A stretch of DNA of 64,000 nt from an uncultured Bryobacterales bacterium. Its GTDB lineage: Bacteria > Acidobacteriota > Terriglobia > Bryobacterales > UBA6623. The stretch is taken from positions 1,312,471 through 1,376,470 of the forward strand of contig OX638379.1 of assembly GCA_951813605.1 (NCBI GenBank), given 5' to 3'. Positions 35,310 through 45,733 of this stretch are shown here, in pieces; within the stretch, counting starts at the first letter, position 1, and every line of letters starts with the position of its first letter. The position numbers and the translations under genes were made by a program. The notes under the pieces were generated by a model that was given only the letters and a program-made list of their open reading frames with translations, had not been told where the DNA came from and searched no databases.

Positions 35310-38108
35310 ATGCTGGACCGGATTAGAGTCCGCGGAGCGCGGCAGCACAACCTCCAGAGCGTCGATGTCGAGATTCCGCGCAATAGCCTGACGGTTATGA
35401 CCGGCTTGAGCGGCTCGGGAAAGTCCTCGCTGGCTTTCGACACCATCTACGCCGAGGGTCAGCGGCGTTACGTGGAAACGCTCTCGCCCTACGCCCGGCA
35501 ATTCCTCGACCAGCTGGAACGACCGGACATCGATTCCATCGACGGCCTCAGCCCCTCGCTTTCGATCGATCAGAAGACGGCGAGCCGTAGCCGCAGATCG
35601 ACCGTGGGCACAGTCACGGAAGTCTACGACTACTTGCGCCTGCTGTATTCCGCGGCGGGAACGCCGCACTGCGTGCGGTGCGATCTGCCGATCAAGAGGC
35701 AGCCATCCGACCAAGTCGCGGCACGCATTATCGAACAAAAGGCGGGCCAGCAGGTTACTGTCATGGCTCCGTGCGTCCGCGAGCGCAAGGGGCGCTACCG
35801 GAAGGAGCTCCAAGAGTTCGCCCGCATGGGTTTCGTTTCCGCCCGCATCGACGGCGAGATGGAGCGCCTCGATGACTATCCGCTCACGATCCGGCTCAAT
35901 CGCAACAAGACCCACACCATCGAGGTGGTGGTCGACCGCGTCGGAGTGCGGAAAGGCGCACTGAAGCGCCTCAGGAACTCGATTGGCACTGCGTCGAAGC
36001 TGGCGAACGGGCTTGTGCTGATCCTCGAGCCCGACGGCAGAGAGACCCTCTACTCCGAAAAGCTGGCTTGCGTCGCATGCGGTGCCAGCATGCCGGAATT
36101 CGAGCCGAGGTCTTTCTCGTTCAACAGCAAGTTCGGCGCCTGCGAGGGGTGTGCCGGCCTGGGAGTCATCTGGGACCTTGACCCCACTAAGCTGATTCTG
36201 CACCCAAGCAGACCGCTTGCCCAGAGCGGCTGGCCCTCCGCGCGGTCATTCCACGATGTCTTGGACATGGCCGAAACGTGGTCTAGGACCGCGCGTGTAG
36301 ATATTCGCCGCCCGTGGAACAAGCTGGAGCGGGAGGAGCAGGAATGGCTCCTTTATGGATACAGAGCGAACCTGCCTAGGTCGCACTGGCTCCGGCGGTA
36401 CCACTACTTCGGATTGATTCCCACTCTGAGACGCCATATGGGAATAAGAGCTGGATATCAGCCCGGAAAGGTCTACCTACCGTACATGGCACACGTGGCC
36501 TGCCGTTCATGCTTGGGGAACCGCCTCAAGCCGGAGTCGCTGGCCGTGAGAGTCGCCGGACATTCGATTTCTGACATGGCCCGGATGCCGTTGGAGCGCC
36601 TGAACGAGTTCGTGCGGGAGCTGTCTTTGGACGGACGGAAGCAGGCGGTAGGCGAGCGCGTGCTCGAGGAGATCCGTCAGCGCGTGGCGTTCCTAGGGAA
36701 CGTCGGGCTGGGCTACTTGTGGCTGGATCGATCCGCGGCAACCCTCTCTGGCGGCGAAGCACAGCGCGTCCGGCTTGCGACCCAGATCGGCACGCGACTC
36801 CGCGGAGTCCTGTACGTCCTGGACGAGCCGTCGATCGGCCTCCATGCGCGGGATCATCGGCGCCTGCTGGACACGCTTGTCGACTTGCGAGACCTGGGAA
36901 ACACGATCATCGTCGTGGAACACGACCAAGCCACGATGGAGCGTGCCGACCATGTCATAGACCTAGGTCCGGGCGCGGGGCGTCTCGGGGGCAAGGTCGT
37001 CGCGGAGGGCACGGCTGAGCAGATCACCAGCTCCGAGGGCTCGCTCACCGGCGACTACTTGGCCCGTCGCAAGACGGCTCACGTGCTTCCGATGAAGCGC
37101 CCGCAGAAAACGAAGAAGCTTGTCGTGCGCGGAGCGCGGCAGCACAATCTAAAGAACATCGATGTCCCGTTCCCCCTCGGTAATTTCTGTGTCGTGACAG
37201 GTGTCTCGGGCAGCGGCAAATCGACGCTGGTGAACAGCATTCTCTACCCGTCGCTGGCGAACACTGCCAATCGGAACGAAGTGCCTCCCGGCGATCACGA
37301 CAGAATCGACGGCCTCGTGCACATTGACAAGGTGGTCCGGATCGACCAGACCCCGGTCGGACGAACGCCACGGTCGAATCCCGCAACGTATACCGGGGTC
37401 TTCACGCCGATTCGAGAATTCTATTCGCTGCTTCCGGAGGCACGCGCTCGGGGCTATGCGCCAGGGCGCTTCAGTTTCAACGTGCACGGAGGGCGCTGTG
37501 ACGCCTGCCGCGGCAACGGGGTCAAGCGGATCGAGATGAACTTCCTGCCGGACGTCTTCGTGAAATGCGAAATCTGCCGAGGACGGCGCTACAACCAAGA
37601 GACGTTGCAGGTGATGTACAAGGGGTACTCGATCGCCGACCTGCTAGAAGCCACGGTCGAAGAGGTAGTCGAGGTCATGGAGAAACTCCCGGCTGTTCGG
37701 AGAAAGCTGCAGACCCTCGTGGATGTCGGTCTCGACTACATTCAGCTAGGCCAGTCGTCGACCACGATATCGGGCGGGGAGGCTCAGCGGATGAAGTTGG
37801 CCCGGGAGCTCAGCAAGCGCCAGACGGGCAAGACCGTTTACATATTGGACGAGCCGACGACGGGATTGCATTTCGATGACGTGCGCAAGCTGCTTTCGGT
37901 CTTGCGCCGGCTCGTGGATCACGGCAACACCGTGATCGTGATCGAGCACCAGCTGGATGTGATCCGGTCCGCGGACTGGATTGTGGATCTCGGCCCGGAG
38001 GGCGGCGATACGGGCGGCCATGTGGTTTGCGCGGGCACTCCGGAGCACGTTGCGGCGACCGAGCAGAGCCACACTGGGCGATCCTTGCGCGAGATGGGTC
38101 TAGGGTGA
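35310..38108 (+). CDS. uvrA: Excinuclease ABC subunit A
   Basis: UvrA is the damage-sensing ABC ATPase of nucleotide excision repair. At 932 aa it is full length. Two ATPase halves each carry Walker A (G32-LSGSGKSS and G631-VSGSGKST), signature ([16 protein letters not shown] and [17 protein letters not shown]) and Walker B ([10 protein letters not shown] and [13 protein letters not shown]). Both zinc modules are intact (CVACGASMP...CEGC and CDACRGNG...[10 protein letters not shown]). ATG start. It is packed between the Ser/Thr kinase (15 bp upstream) and the CPBP gene, whose GTG overlaps its TGA, an unusual setting for uvrA. Together with mrfAB this gives the window two excision-repair routes. 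Confidence 0.97.
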   Translation: MLDRIRVRGARQHNLQSVDVEIPRNSLTVMTGLSGSGKSSLAFDTIYAEGQRRYVETLSPYARQFLDQLERPDIDSIDGLSPSLSIDQKTASRSRRSTVGTVTEVYDYLRLLYSAAGTPHCVRCDLPIKRQPSDQVAARIIEQKAGQQVTVMAPCVRERKGRYRKELQEFARMGFVSARIDGEMERLDDYPLTIRLNRNKTHTIEVVVDRVGVRKGALKRLRNSIGTASKLANGLVLILEPDGRETLYSEKLACVACGASMPEFEPRSFSFNSKFGACEGCAGLGVIWDLDPTKLILHPSRPLAQSGWPSARSFHDVLDMAETWSRTARVDIRRPWNKLEREEQEWLLYGYRANLPRSHWLRRYHYFGLIPTLRRHMGIRAGYQPGKVYLPYMAHVACRSCLGNRLKPESLAVRVAGHSISDMARMPLERLNEFVRELSLDGRKQAVGERVLEEIRQRVAFLGNVGLGYLWLDRSAATLSGGEAQRVRLATQIGTRLRGVLYVLDEPSIGLHARDHRRLLDTLVDLRDLGNTIIVVEHDQATMERADHVIDLGPGAGRLGGKVVAEGTAEQITSSEGSLTGDYLARRKTAHVLPMKRPQKTKKLVVRGARQHNLKNIDVPFPLGNFCVVTGVSGSGKSTLVNSILYPSLANTANRNEVPPGDHDRIDGLVHIDKVVRIDQTPVGRTPRSNPATYTGVFTPIREFYSLLPEARARGYAPGRFSFNVHGGRCDACRGNGVKRIEMNFLPDVFVKCEICRGRRYNQETLQVMYKGYSIADLLEATVEEVVEVMEKLPAVRRKLQTLVDVGLDYIQLGQSSTTISGGEAQRMKLARELSKRQTGKTVYILDEPTTGLHFDDVRKLLSVLRRLVDHGNTVIVIEHQLDVIRSADWIVDLGPEGGDTGGHVVCAGTPEHVAATEQSHTGRSLREMGLG

Positions 38109-38893
38109 GCGAAAAGACACACTTCCAGGTCGATTCGGCCGGCAAAGAGTCCAAGGCATCCCTGGATCGGCGTCCGGCACGCGGAGCGCTTTGGGGGTAC
38201 CGAGAGATCTTTCTTCTGGTCGCCGTCGCAATCATGTCCCAGATCCTAGTGACGGCTGGCGTGCTTGCTGTCTCTGAGAGATTCGCCGGGCTCGAGGCGA
38301 AGGATGCGGCCGAGCTACTGCTCAGGGAACCTCGCGTTGCCGTGCCAGCGCAGGTAGCGATATGGATTGCCCCGCTGGCATTTATCGCCTTTGTTGTCAC
38401 GGTCCAATACCGCATGCCGCTTCGAGCCGGGTTCGCTTGGAATCGGCCTCCCCGGCCGACCGCGAGCTACCTGCGCATGGGGGCGCTGCTGGCCTTTGGT
38501 TCCATGCTGGCAAGCGTCGCCATTGGCGAGCTCGACCAGCCGAGCCCGATGCTGGAACTGTTCGCGAACCGCGATGGCCTCTGGCTTCTGGGCATTTACG
38601 GGATTCTCGTAGCACCGTGTGTCGAGGAAATGGTTTTTAGGGGGTTCCTGTTCGATCCATTGGAGCGATACCACGGGCCTTTGGTGGCGTTGCTCGTCAC
38701 GAGTGCTGTGTTCTCTCTGCTCCACGGCGCTCAGTACAGCTGGCAATGGGAGCGACTCGCTGTGCTGATGGCAGTCGGCTGTGCGTTCGGAGTTGTTCGC
38801 ATCCGGAGTGGGTCCGCGAAGGCGAGCGCGATTGCCCACGCCGCCTACAACGGGCTGCTGTTCCTGGCCTTAGTGTCGGTCATGCCGGGCTAG
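38105..38893 (+). CDS. CPBP-family intramembrane metalloprotease
   Basis: A 262-aa multi-pass membrane protein of the CPBP (Rce1/Abi) family. The conserved motifs are present: E174-E175-x3-R179 ([11 protein letters not shown]), [11 protein letters not shown] and [10 protein letters not shown], providing the glutamate and histidine zinc ligands. The family includes CAAX-type prenyl endopeptidases, bacteriocin-immunity proteins and proteases that cut membrane proteins. The GTG start overlaps the uvrA stop (GTGA), and the extra residues possible upstream are read within uvrA, so this is the natural start. Co-expression with kinase and uvrA is likely; the substrate is unknown. Confidence 0.85.
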   Translation: MSEKTHFQVDSAGKESKASLDRRPARGALWGYREIFLLVAVAIMSQILVTAGVLAVSERFAGLEAKDAAELLLREPRVAVPAQVAIWIAPLAFIAFVVTVQYRMPLRAGFAWNRPPRPTASYLRMGALLAFGSMLASVAIGELDQPSPMLELFANRDGLWLLGIYGILVAPCVEEMVFRGFLFDPLERYHGPLVALLVTSAVFSLLHGAQYSWQWERLAVLMAVGCAFGVVRIRSGSAKASAIAHAAYNGLLFLALVSVMPG

Positions 38894-38947
38894 GCTAGAC
38901 TTGGATTTTGAGCGCGGGCCACCGGCGCCCGCTGCGTACACACTCTC

Positions 38948-39982
38948 ATGGTGAACACAATCGAATGGACTGACGACGGCGTGGTCATGATCGACCAGAG
39001 AAAGCTGCCGTCCGAAGAGATATTGCTGACTTGCCGGGATTACCACGACGTCGCGGACGCAATCCGCACGATGGTGATCCGCGGAGCGCCTGCGATTGGC
39101 TGCGCCGCCGCGATGGGCGTCGCTATTGGCGTTCTCAAGGCGGATGACGAGAATCTGGATGGGCAGTTTGACGAGATTTGCGACTATCTTGCTGCCACGC
39201 GCCCGACGGCGGTAAACCTGTTCTGGGCTATCGACCGGATGCGCGCTTTGTACCGGAGTCAGCGCGAGCAGGGCGCCGACCCTGACGCGATCCGCCAATG
39301 CCTGGTAGATGAGGCGCGTCGAGTGCTGCGCGAGGACATCGCCATCAATCGCGAGCTGGGTGGCCATGGCGCCGCGCTGCTGCCACATGGCGGAACCGTA
39401 ATGACTCATTGCAATGCCGGGGCGCTCGCGACGGGTGGGTACGGCACGGCGCTAGGAGTGATTCGTGCGGCGGTGGAGCATGGCAATCCCCTTGCCGTGC
39501 TAGCGAACGAGACGCGGCCGTTCATGCAGGGGTCCCGGCTGACCGTCTGGGAACTGCAGCAGGACGACATCCCCGTGAGGCTCCTGACCGACAGCATGGC
39601 CGGTCACATGATGCAACGGGGCCAAGTGCAGGCGGTGGTGGTCGGGGCCGATCGAATCGCCGCCAACGGTGACGTTGCCAACAAGATCGGCACGTACTCG
39701 GTCGCCGTGCTAGCGAAGGAGAACGGGATTCCGTTCTATGTAGCGGCACCTACATCGACTGTCGACTTGAACCTCGCTTCCGGGAAGGAGATTCCAATCG
39801 AGGAGCGATCCCCGGACGAAGTGACGCAGGTTCGCGGGCACCAGATCGCGCCGCAGGAGACAGAGGTCTGCAACCCGGCTTTCGACGTGACTCCCAGCCG
39901 TTACGTGGGGGCGATTATCACGGAGAACGGCGTCGCAAGAGCTCCGTACGTTCCATCGCTGAAGGCTCTTTGCTTGGGCTAG
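38948..39982 (+). CDS. mtnA: S-methyl-5-thioribose-1-phosphate isomerase
   Basis: MtnA converts 5-methylthioribose-1-phosphate to the ribulose form in methionine salvage. The 344-aa length is standard. Family motifs are intact: [40 protein letters not shown] (catalytic C155), [18 protein letters not shown] and [20 protein letters not shown] (catalytic D235). Closely related eIF2B-like proteins lack this cysteine/aspartate pair, so mtnA is favoured. It follows the CPBP gene by 54 bp; no other methionine-salvage gene is nearby. Confidence 0.95.
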   Translation: MVNTIEWTDDGVVMIDQRKLPSEEILLTCRDYHDVADAIRTMVIRGAPAIGCAAAMGVAIGVLKADDENLDGQFDEICDYLAATRPTAVNLFWAIDRMRALYRSQREQGADPDAIRQCLVDEARRVLREDIAINRELGGHGAALLPHGGTVMTHCNAGALATGGYGTALGVIRAAVEHGNPLAVLANETRPFMQGSRLTVWELQQDDIPVRLLTDSMAGHMMQRGQVQAVVVGADRIAANGDVANKIGTYSVAVLAKENGIPFYVAAPTSTVDLNLASGKEIPIEERSPDEVTQVRGHQIAPQETEVCNPAFDVTPSRYVGAIITENGVARAPYVPSLKALCLG

Positions 39983-40015
39983 GCCGCGACTGAGGACTCG
40001 AACTGAGGAGCGATT

Positions 40016-40261
40016 TTGAAGTTCTCGGATCTCCTCCGCGAGACGATCCGGAAAGCGGAGATACCGTTGCGCTTTGAGCCCGGCGCGGAGGAGGCAATCA
40101 CGGAACCGGTGACGGAGCTGCTCAAGGCTTGGGTCGCCGTGCACAACCCTGATCGGGCGCGCGACGAGTTCGACTATGGCCAGAAGGCACTTGTAGTCAG
40201 GCTGATCGAGGAATTAGAGGACCTGCACGAGATTCCAGTGGCCGACGAGGATCCGGATTGA
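40016..40261 (+). CDS. Small acidic protein downstream of mtnA
   Basis: An 81-aa, mostly helical, acidic protein of no family I recognise. It ends HEIPVADEDPD and contains a central amphipathic stretch (EEAITEPVTELLKAWVAVHNPDRARDEF). Support for it being real is the TTG start with a strong GAGGAG five bases upstream, protein-like composition, and position 33 bp after mtnA on the same strand. No signal peptide or membrane segment is present. It could be an uncharacterised partner of mtnA or a stand-alone cytoplasmic protein. Confidence 0.6.
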   Translation: MKFSDLLRETIRKAEIPLRFEPGAEEAITEPVTELLKAWVAVHNPDRARDEFDYGQKALVVRLIEELEDLHEIPVADEDPD

Positions 40262-41040
40262 GGAACCGGTGGCTTGCCAGGCTCAGAGTCTCGGGTTCCA
40301 TTGGGTCGCCCCCGTCCGGGGCCTCTTGGTTTATCGCCTTGGCAGACTTGCACCTAGAATCGAGGGTCTCAAGAGGAGCTGCGAAAGATGCTTGCCAGCC
40401 TAGGCGCTTTGCCTCTCAGGCGAATTCGGCCTTCAGCGTCGCCACGTTCCTCGTCCCGGCTCTGCACTCGACCGTCACCGAGCGGACCGTCTCGCCCGTT
40501 TGGCGGTACTTGTCCTAACAGCCCAGCGCCTTGCGCTGTGCCATTGCTGTCCCAGGCCCCATGTGCCCCCATTTTAGCTTGGAGCCCGGTGTACCCAGGT
40601 TCAACCGACCGCCCGAGGCCTGCCAATGCAACTGGAAGCTAGGTGAGCGTTCGAGTGTGTTGAATCGCAAACGGCCAGAAGCCATGGAACCTGACTGACA
40701 CAGCGTATGATTCAGTCTTGGAGGCCAAGAATGAAAAGGCGCCACGCTCATTCAGCAATGTTGAATCGCTCCGCTTCACGGTTCAATCGATAGGGCAGGC
40801 CGAAGCGGGAGGTGGCAGGCAGTGAGAATGGTCGCGGCACGGTGAAAGCAAGAAGCCACCAACGCAGGTGTGGCAGAATTTGTAGGGGCGGCCGGCGACT
40901 TTGGGTCAGCTGCTTTCCGTAATTGGCTGAATAGGGGAGCCATCCTGAGTTGGCGTGGACGGCCGCGTGCGGCCGTTCGGCGCGTGGAGGGCCTTTCCTG
41001 CTTCGTCCAGTCGACAACCCAGGAGCAACGAGGACACGTG
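40262..41040. other. Intergenic region before the Tat-exported oxidoreductase
   Basis: Nearly 780 bp with no supported gene. The oxidoreductase frame runs open to 40,870, but that part lacks a coherent N-terminus. TAGAATCGAG at 40,355-40,364 resembles a -10 box and recurs near 56,475. A perfect hairpin ACGGCCGC-GT-GCGGCCGT lies at 40959-40976, about 65 bases before the next start. GAGGA is seen shortly before the ATG at 41,041. Confidence 0.4.
40959..40976. repeat. GC-rich perfect hairpin
   Basis: Arms ACGGCCGC and GCGGCCGT are separated by only GT. It has no U tract, so it is not a typical terminator. It lies in the 5' leader of the oxidoreductase gene and may simply reflect high GC content. 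Confidence 0.3.
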
Positions 41041-42342
41041 ATGCAACGCAGAACCTTCATGGCGGCCACCGCCTCCGCGACTACGGCCGCCACCGCCCGC
41101 GCGCAGTCGCAAGGAGACAAGATCCGCCTCGGTGTGATCGGTTGCGGCCGTCGCGGTCGAAGCAACCTGCGGTCGGTGCTCAAGCTCACGGATGACATCG
41201 AGGTCGTCGCCATCAGCGAGGTGTTCAAGCCGAATCTTGAGCTCACGCTCGAGATGGTGCCCGACGCGAGAGTATACCCTGATTTTCGCGAGTTGATCGC
41301 AGCTGACGACATCGACGCCGTCCTGATCGCGACTCCCGACCACTGGCACGCCTACATGAGCGTCGAAGCTTGCAAGGCCGGCAAGGACGTTTACGTGGAG
41401 AAGCCCATTTCCGTGACGGTCCACGAAGGCCAGATGATGGTCAAGGCCGCGCGGAAATACAACCGCGTCGTGCAGGTTGGCACCCAGCAGCGTTCGGGCA
41501 AGCACTTCCAAGAGGCGAAGGATATCGTTCAGAGCGGTCGATTGGGATCGATCAGCTATGTTCGGACGTGGAACTACTCCAACGCCTATCCCGAGGGCAT
41601 CGGAGTGCCGCCCGACACGGACCCGCCCCCTGATCTGGATTGGGACATGTGGCTCGGACCCGCTCCCGAGCGGTCGTTCAACAAGAACCGCTTTGGCGTC
41701 AACCCGTATTCCTTCGCCCACTTCAGGTGGTTCTGGGACTATGCCGGCGGGATGATGACCGACTGGGGCATCCACCTGCTCGACATCGTTCTGTGGGCTA
41801 TGGCGGAGCCCGGGCCGCGTTCGATTTGCACGTACGGCGGCAAGTACGCGCTGACCGACAATCGCGAGACACCGGATACCATCCAAGCCACCTATGAGTT
41901 CCCGGCCTTCGTATGCACCTACGAGAACCGAGTAGCCAATGCCTATGCAGGCGGGCTGCCCGGCTACGGAATCCAGTTCCACGGCACCGAGGGGACTCTG
42001 TATGTCAACAGGCGTTACTGGGAAATCACCCCCGAGCAGCGCCGGTACCGAGAGCCCGAGCCGCGCGTAGAGAACCGCATGAAAGCTGCTAGAGGCGAAG
42101 CTAGCAACGCGACGACGGACGATCATTGGCGCGATTTCATCTACGCCGTTCGAAACCGCTCCAAACCCATCTGCGACATCGAGATCGGCCACAAGTCCAC
42201 CGCCATGGCCCTGCTGGGAAACGTCTCGATGCGCAGCAGACAGCGCATGGACTGGGATCCCGTTGCGGAGACCACTAGCAATAAGGAAGCGCAGACTTAC
42301 TTGCAGAGTGAGTACAGGCCTCCTTGGAAGCTGGAGCTTTAG
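41041..42342 (+). CDS. Tat-exported Gfo/Idh/MocA family oxidoreductase
   Basis: A 433-aa NAD(P)-dependent oxidoreductase. A short Tat-like leader (MQRRTFMAATASATTAATARA) precedes the Rossmann domain with GVIGCGRRG (about 31-39), TPDHWHAYMSVEACKAGKDVYVEKPIS containing the EKP lysine, and the second alpha/beta domain (GGMMTDWGIHLLDIVLWAMAEPGPRSICTYGGKYALTD). These enzymes oxidise or epimerise sugars, cyclitols or amino-sugars; exported versions are common in Acidobacteria and Planctomycetes. The ATG is preferred over the open upstream frame because the Tat signal begins here. Confidence 0.9.
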   Translation: MQRRTFMAATASATTAATARAQSQGDKIRLGVIGCGRRGRSNLRSVLKLTDDIEVVAISEVFKPNLELTLEMVPDARVYPDFRELIAADDIDAVLIATPDHWHAYMSVEACKAGKDVYVEKPISVTVHEGQMMVKAARKYNRVVQVGTQQRSGKHFQEAKDIVQSGRLGSISYVRTWNYSNAYPEGIGVPPDTDPPPDLDWDMWLGPAPERSFNKNRFGVNPYSFAHFRWFWDYAGGMMTDWGIHLLDIVLWAMAEPGPRSICTYGGKYALTDNRETPDTIQATYEFPAFVCTYENRVANAYAGGLPGYGIQFHGTEGTLYVNRRYWEITPEQRRYREPEPRVENRMKAARGEASNATTDDHWRDFIYAVRNRSKPICDIEIGHKSTAMALLGNVSMRSRQRMDWDPVAETTSNKEAQTYLQSEYRPPWKLEL

Positions 42343-42493
42343 CTGGGCGACCCAATTCTTGGCAGCGGCGGCTGCTTCGCTTGCCGCGATGCTGCCGGGG
42401 AGGCGCCGGCGTGTCCGGCTCGGATGCTATGTCGGTGCTACGGCTACTTGCCGCAGGCGCTGGCCCCCAATGCGCCCGTTCGCCGCGCTGGTT

Positions 42494-43969
42494 TCATAGT
42501 TCCTCGCCAGCGAAGTACCTTGCCAATAGGGCGCGCGGCTCTCGTTGCCCCATGCGCGATCCCGCGACGCAGGCTAGCATGCTGATGCCGAGCGACCACA
42601 CGAAGGGATCGAGGTCTAGGAAGCTTCTCGTCCCGTAAGCCGCGTACTGGAGGAGAAACGAGACGAAGCCGGCCACTATGCCCGAAATGCAGCCGATACG
42701 ATTCATGCCGGTCCAGTACACGGCGAGCAGCGTGGGAAACAGGAAAGTCGCCGCTAAGCCCGTCCCTGAGAACACCACTAGGTATTGCAGGTAGTCGGGC
42801 GGACGCAACGCGAAGATCCCCGCTATGAGTCCAACGGCTAGAATCGACAGGTGGGTGGCCGTGCGCGCCCTGCCGTCGTCGACCGATTCGGGGGCGTTGC
42901 GCTGGTACAGGTCGCGCGCGATCGCGCCGGCGGCCACGAGCAGGAACGAGCTGATCGTTGACATGATTGCCGCCATCGGTGCCGCGAGCACAAGGCCGGC
43001 CAGCGCTGAGGGCACTGCGGCCAGGATGGTTGCAGGCATCGCGTGGTCGCCAGCGGCGAGTTCGGGGACCAGAACCCGGCCCAGAATGCCGACGAAAATC
43101 ACTGCCGGATAGAGCAGCAGGATGTAGCATCCGATCAGTAGCGACGCGCGTCGCAGTGACTTAGCGTCTCGGCTGGCTAGGAACCGAGTGATCAGGGATG
43201 GCTGCCCCGCAACTGCTAGCGGCCAAACGAAGAAAAACGATATCGCGGCCGGCAGCGGCAGGAAGGATTCCGGGCCGGTCGGAGTGAGCAGGTCTGGGCT
43301 CTGCGCCGCGAGACCGTCATAGACCGCTTGCATCCCGCCCACCCGGTACAGACCGAATCCCGCTGTCAGAAGGACGCCCACCAGCATCACAACGGCTTGG
43401 AAGCTATCCGTCCAAGCGACGGCGCGGAAGCCGCCGTACGCCGTGTACACGCCAACCACGACCGCGAAGCCCAACACTCCCCAGGCATAGGGCACGCCCA
43501 TCACCGCTTCGAGCACCCGTGCGCCGGCGATGTACTGCGCCACGATGTAGCTTGTGTGGAGGATTAGCATGGCGACGCCCGCGATCGCTCCGATGGCTTG
43601 ACTGTCGAAGCGGTCGCGCAGCAGGTCGGGAAACGTGAGCGCGCCGGTCCTGCCGCCCAGTTCGGCAATGCGCCTACCGAGCAGCCCGAATCCCGTGGTC
43701 GCGACCACGATGTAGCCAGAAATCCACAGCATCACCGACCAGCCGTTGGCATGGGCGAGAGCCGGTGCGCCGATGAACGACCCGCCGCTTGCGGATGTCG
43801 CGATCCAAGTCAGCCCGAGCACCCAAGGTCCGATCGTGCGCCCGCCAACGAAGAATTCACGCAGGAACCCGCCTTGGACCGCCTGCCGTCGCGCGAGGTA
43901 AGCGAGCAAGAAAGTCAGCCCAATGTACAGCGCGAACGCAATGCGGACGGAGGATGCTGATTGGTACAT
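42494..43969 (-). CDS. Sodium:solute symporter (SSS family)
   Basis: A 491-aa membrane protein with about 13 hydrophobic helices. SSS features include FFVGGRTIGPWVLGLTWIATSASGGSFIG near the N-terminus, YTAYGGFRAVAWTDSFQAVVML and QPSLITRFLASRD, and the Na+ site region MAAIMSTISSFLLVAAGAIARDLYQR. The family imports sugars, amino acids, pantothenate or urea with Na+. The start (MYQSASSVRIAFALYIGL) was chosen because it directly precedes helix 1; the frame stays open a further 147 bases. Five bases separate it from the DUF997-like gene. The substrate is unknown but is probably shared with the isomerase of the same operon. Confidence 0.92.
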   Translation of the reverse strand: MYQSASSVRIAFALYIGLTFLLAYLARRQAVQGGFLREFFVGGRTIGPWVLGLTWIATSASGGSFIGAPALAHANGWSVMLWISGYIVVATTGFGLLGRRIAELGGRTGALTFPDLLRDRFDSQAIGAIAGVAMLILHTSYIVAQYIAGARVLEAVMGVPYAWGVLGFAVVVGVYTAYGGFRAVAWTDSFQAVVMLVGVLLTAGFGLYRVGGMQAVYDGLAAQSPDLLTPTGPESFLPLPAAISFFFVWPLAVAGQPSLITRFLASRDAKSLRRASLLIGCYILLLYPAVIFVGILGRVLVPELAAGDHAMPATILAAVPSALAGLVLAAPMAAIMSTISSFLLVAAGAIARDLYQRNAPESVDDGRARTATHLSILAVGLIAGIFALRPPDYLQYLVVFSGTGLAATFLFPTLLAVYWTGMNRIGCISGIVAGFVSFLLQYAAYGTRSFLDLDPFVWSLGISMLACVAGSRMGQREPRALLARYFAGEEL

Positions 43970-43974
43970 GGGGA

Positions 43975-44229
43975 CTAGGGCTTGGAACGAGCCGGCGGAC
44001 GGCGTCGGCAGAATCTCAGGTGAAGTAGAAAGAACAGGGTCCAAGGGCCGAAGACGCCGTAAAGCGCCCACCGCGGGATGCCCCACACCGGATCGGCGGA
44101 GGCCGCGCCGAGCCACGTGGACAGGCCGACTGTGGCAATCAAGGCCGAGGCCCAGAGTACGGCGGCCTCGATCGCTTCCGTGCGTGCGGGCCTCGAATCC
44201 GGCCCTTCGCTGCGCCTTTCCTCAGCCAT
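43975..44229 (-). CDS. DUF997/YhdT-like small membrane protein
   Basis: An 84-aa protein with two membrane helices (AAVLWASALIATVGLSTWLGAA and WALYGVFGPWTLFFLLHLRFC) and the intervening DPVWGIPRWALYG. This is the pattern of DUF997/YhdT-like small proteins that accompany Na+/pantothenate-type symporters. Its ATG overlaps the upstream glutamate-synthase-like stop by eight bases, and the symporter start follows its own stop by five. It is therefore probably an accessory subunit or stability factor for the symporter. Confidence 0.7.
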   Translation of the reverse strand: MAEERRSEGPDSRPARTEAIEAAVLWASALIATVGLSTWLGAASADPVWGIPRWALYGVFGPWTLFFLLHLRFCRRRPPARSKP

Positions 44230-45721
44230 GAACGTGTACGCTCCTGTGCGGCGCGCCGTGCGTACCCCACTCCGGCTCGTAACCAAGCACCTCCCGGAGC
44301 GGCCGGGACACCGAGCCGCGGTTCATGATCTCAATGTGATCGGGCGATACCATGCTCGGGCGATTCGCGCCGCAAGCTCGGCTGAGCAGCGTCAGTTCCC
44401 TTCGCATGGCAATGATGTAATTCTTTGCGCGCTCCGCTTTCAAGATGGGGTCGAGGCCGCGCCTCAGCCACCACTTCTGGGTGGTGACCCCAGTGGGACA
44501 CCAGTCCGTGTGGCACCTCTGCGCCTGGATACATCCGATCGCCAGCATCGCCTCCCGGCCAACATTGATCATGTCGCATCCCATCGCGATCGCCAGCAGG
44601 GCGTTTGCCGGCAGACCCAGACGCGCCGAGCCGGTAAAGACCACGTCGTGCTGTAGACCCGCCTTGGCGAATTCCCGATACACACGCGGGAAACCGAGCT
44701 GAAAAGGCAATGCCACATGGTCCGTGAACGTCAAGGGGGCGGCACCTGTCCCTCCCTCGCCGCCGTCGATGGTGACAAAGTCGACGCCCCGATGCGTGTC
44801 GCGCATGAGACGCACCAGCCTTGTCCAGAATCCTGCCTCCCCAACGGCCGACTTGATCCCGATCGGCAAGCCCGTTTCGCTCGCCAGAAGCTCGACAAAG
44901 TCGAGCAGGCTATCTTCGTCCCGGAACGCGGTGTGTCCATTCGGGCTGATGCAGTCCTGACCAAGCGGAATGCCCCGAATCCGAGCGATCTCAGGCGTGA
45001 TCTTGGCTGCAGGCAGCACGCCCCCTAGACCGGGCTTCGCCCCTTGGCTGAGCTTGATCTCGACCGCACGAATTGGAGCTGCTGCCACTGCGTCCTCGAA
45101 AGCGCTCAAGTCGAATCGGCCTGCTCTGTCGCGACACCCAAAATAACCGGTGCCGATTTGCCAGACCAAATCGCCTCCGTTGAGGTGGTAGTCGGAAATG
45201 CCTCCCTCTCCCGTGTTGTGCAAGCAATTCGCGCCGTTGGCCCCGCGATTCAGTGCTTCCACAGCATTGCCGCTCAACGCCCCGAAACTCATCCCGCTGA
45301 TATTGATGATCGACGCAGGGGCGAACTGATTGCGACGCCGTCTGGCCCCCCCCAATACCTTCGAGCAGGGCAGGGGGTACTCCGGCGGGTCGCCCTCGCT
45401 TGGCGGCTCGGCGGGAAAGCTCGCGTGCTTGATGACAACGTGATTCGAGATCGAGTCGAAATCGTTGTCAGTCCCGAATCCGAAATACGAGTTCTGGTGC
45501 TTCGACGTGCTGTAAATCCAGCGACGCTCGTCCCTGCTGAACGGCCGCTCCTCGTCGTTGTTTGTGACGATGTACTGCCGCAGTTCGGGGCCTACCGCCT
45601 CGAGCCAGTAACGGAAATGCCCGATAATTGGGAAGTTCCGGATGACCGCGTGCTTCTTTTGCAGGATGTCGTACAAGACGACAGCCAGCAAAACCGATCC
45701 CATTGCAAGGAGCGCGGTCAT
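44222..45721 (-). CDS. Membrane-anchored FMN-dependent glutamate synthase-like protein
   Basis: A 499-aa protein of the FMN-binding glutamate synthase family (the GltB central domain alone). An N-terminal membrane helix (LLAMGSVLLAVVLYDIL) precedes the flavin barrel: SGMSFGALSGNAVEALNRGA, LHNTGEGGISDYHLNGGDLVWQIGTGYFGCRDRAG, IKLSQGAKPGLGGVLP, VDFVTIDGGEGGTGAAP and the Fe-S cysteines C-I-Q-A-Q-R-C-H-T-D-W-C-P-T-G-V. Such stand-alone proteins do not have the glutaminase domain; their substrate is unknown. It lies between the isomerase (12 bp upstream) and the DUF997-like protein. Confidence 0.88.
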   Translation of the reverse strand: MTALLAMGSVLLAVVLYDILQKKHAVIRNFPIIGHFRYWLEAVGPELRQYIVTNNDEERPFSRDERRWIYSTSKHQNSYFGFGTDNDFDSISNHVVIKHASFPAEPPSEGDPPEYPLPCSKVLGGARRRRNQFAPASIINISGMSFGALSGNAVEALNRGANGANCLHNTGEGGISDYHLNGGDLVWQIGTGYFGCRDRAGRFDLSAFEDAVAAAPIRAVEIKLSQGAKPGLGGVLPAAKITPEIARIRGIPLGQDCISPNGHTAFRDEDSLLDFVELLASETGLPIGIKSAVGEAGFWTRLVRLMRDTHRGVDFVTIDGGEGGTGAAPLTFTDHVALPFQLGFPRVYREFAKAGLQHDVVFTGSARLGLPANALLAIAMGCDMINVGREAMLAIGCIQAQRCHTDWCPTGVTTQKWWLRRGLDPILKAERAKNYIIAMRRELTLLSRACGANRPSMVSPDHIEIMNRGSVSRPLREVLGYEPEWGTHGAPHRSVHVHG

Positions 45722-45733
45722 GCCCTTGTCCGG

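Noticed and set aside
40906-42192. 428-codon minus-strand open frame
   Set aside because: It is antisense to the Tat-exported oxidoreductase; composition typical of a GC-rich shadow frame.
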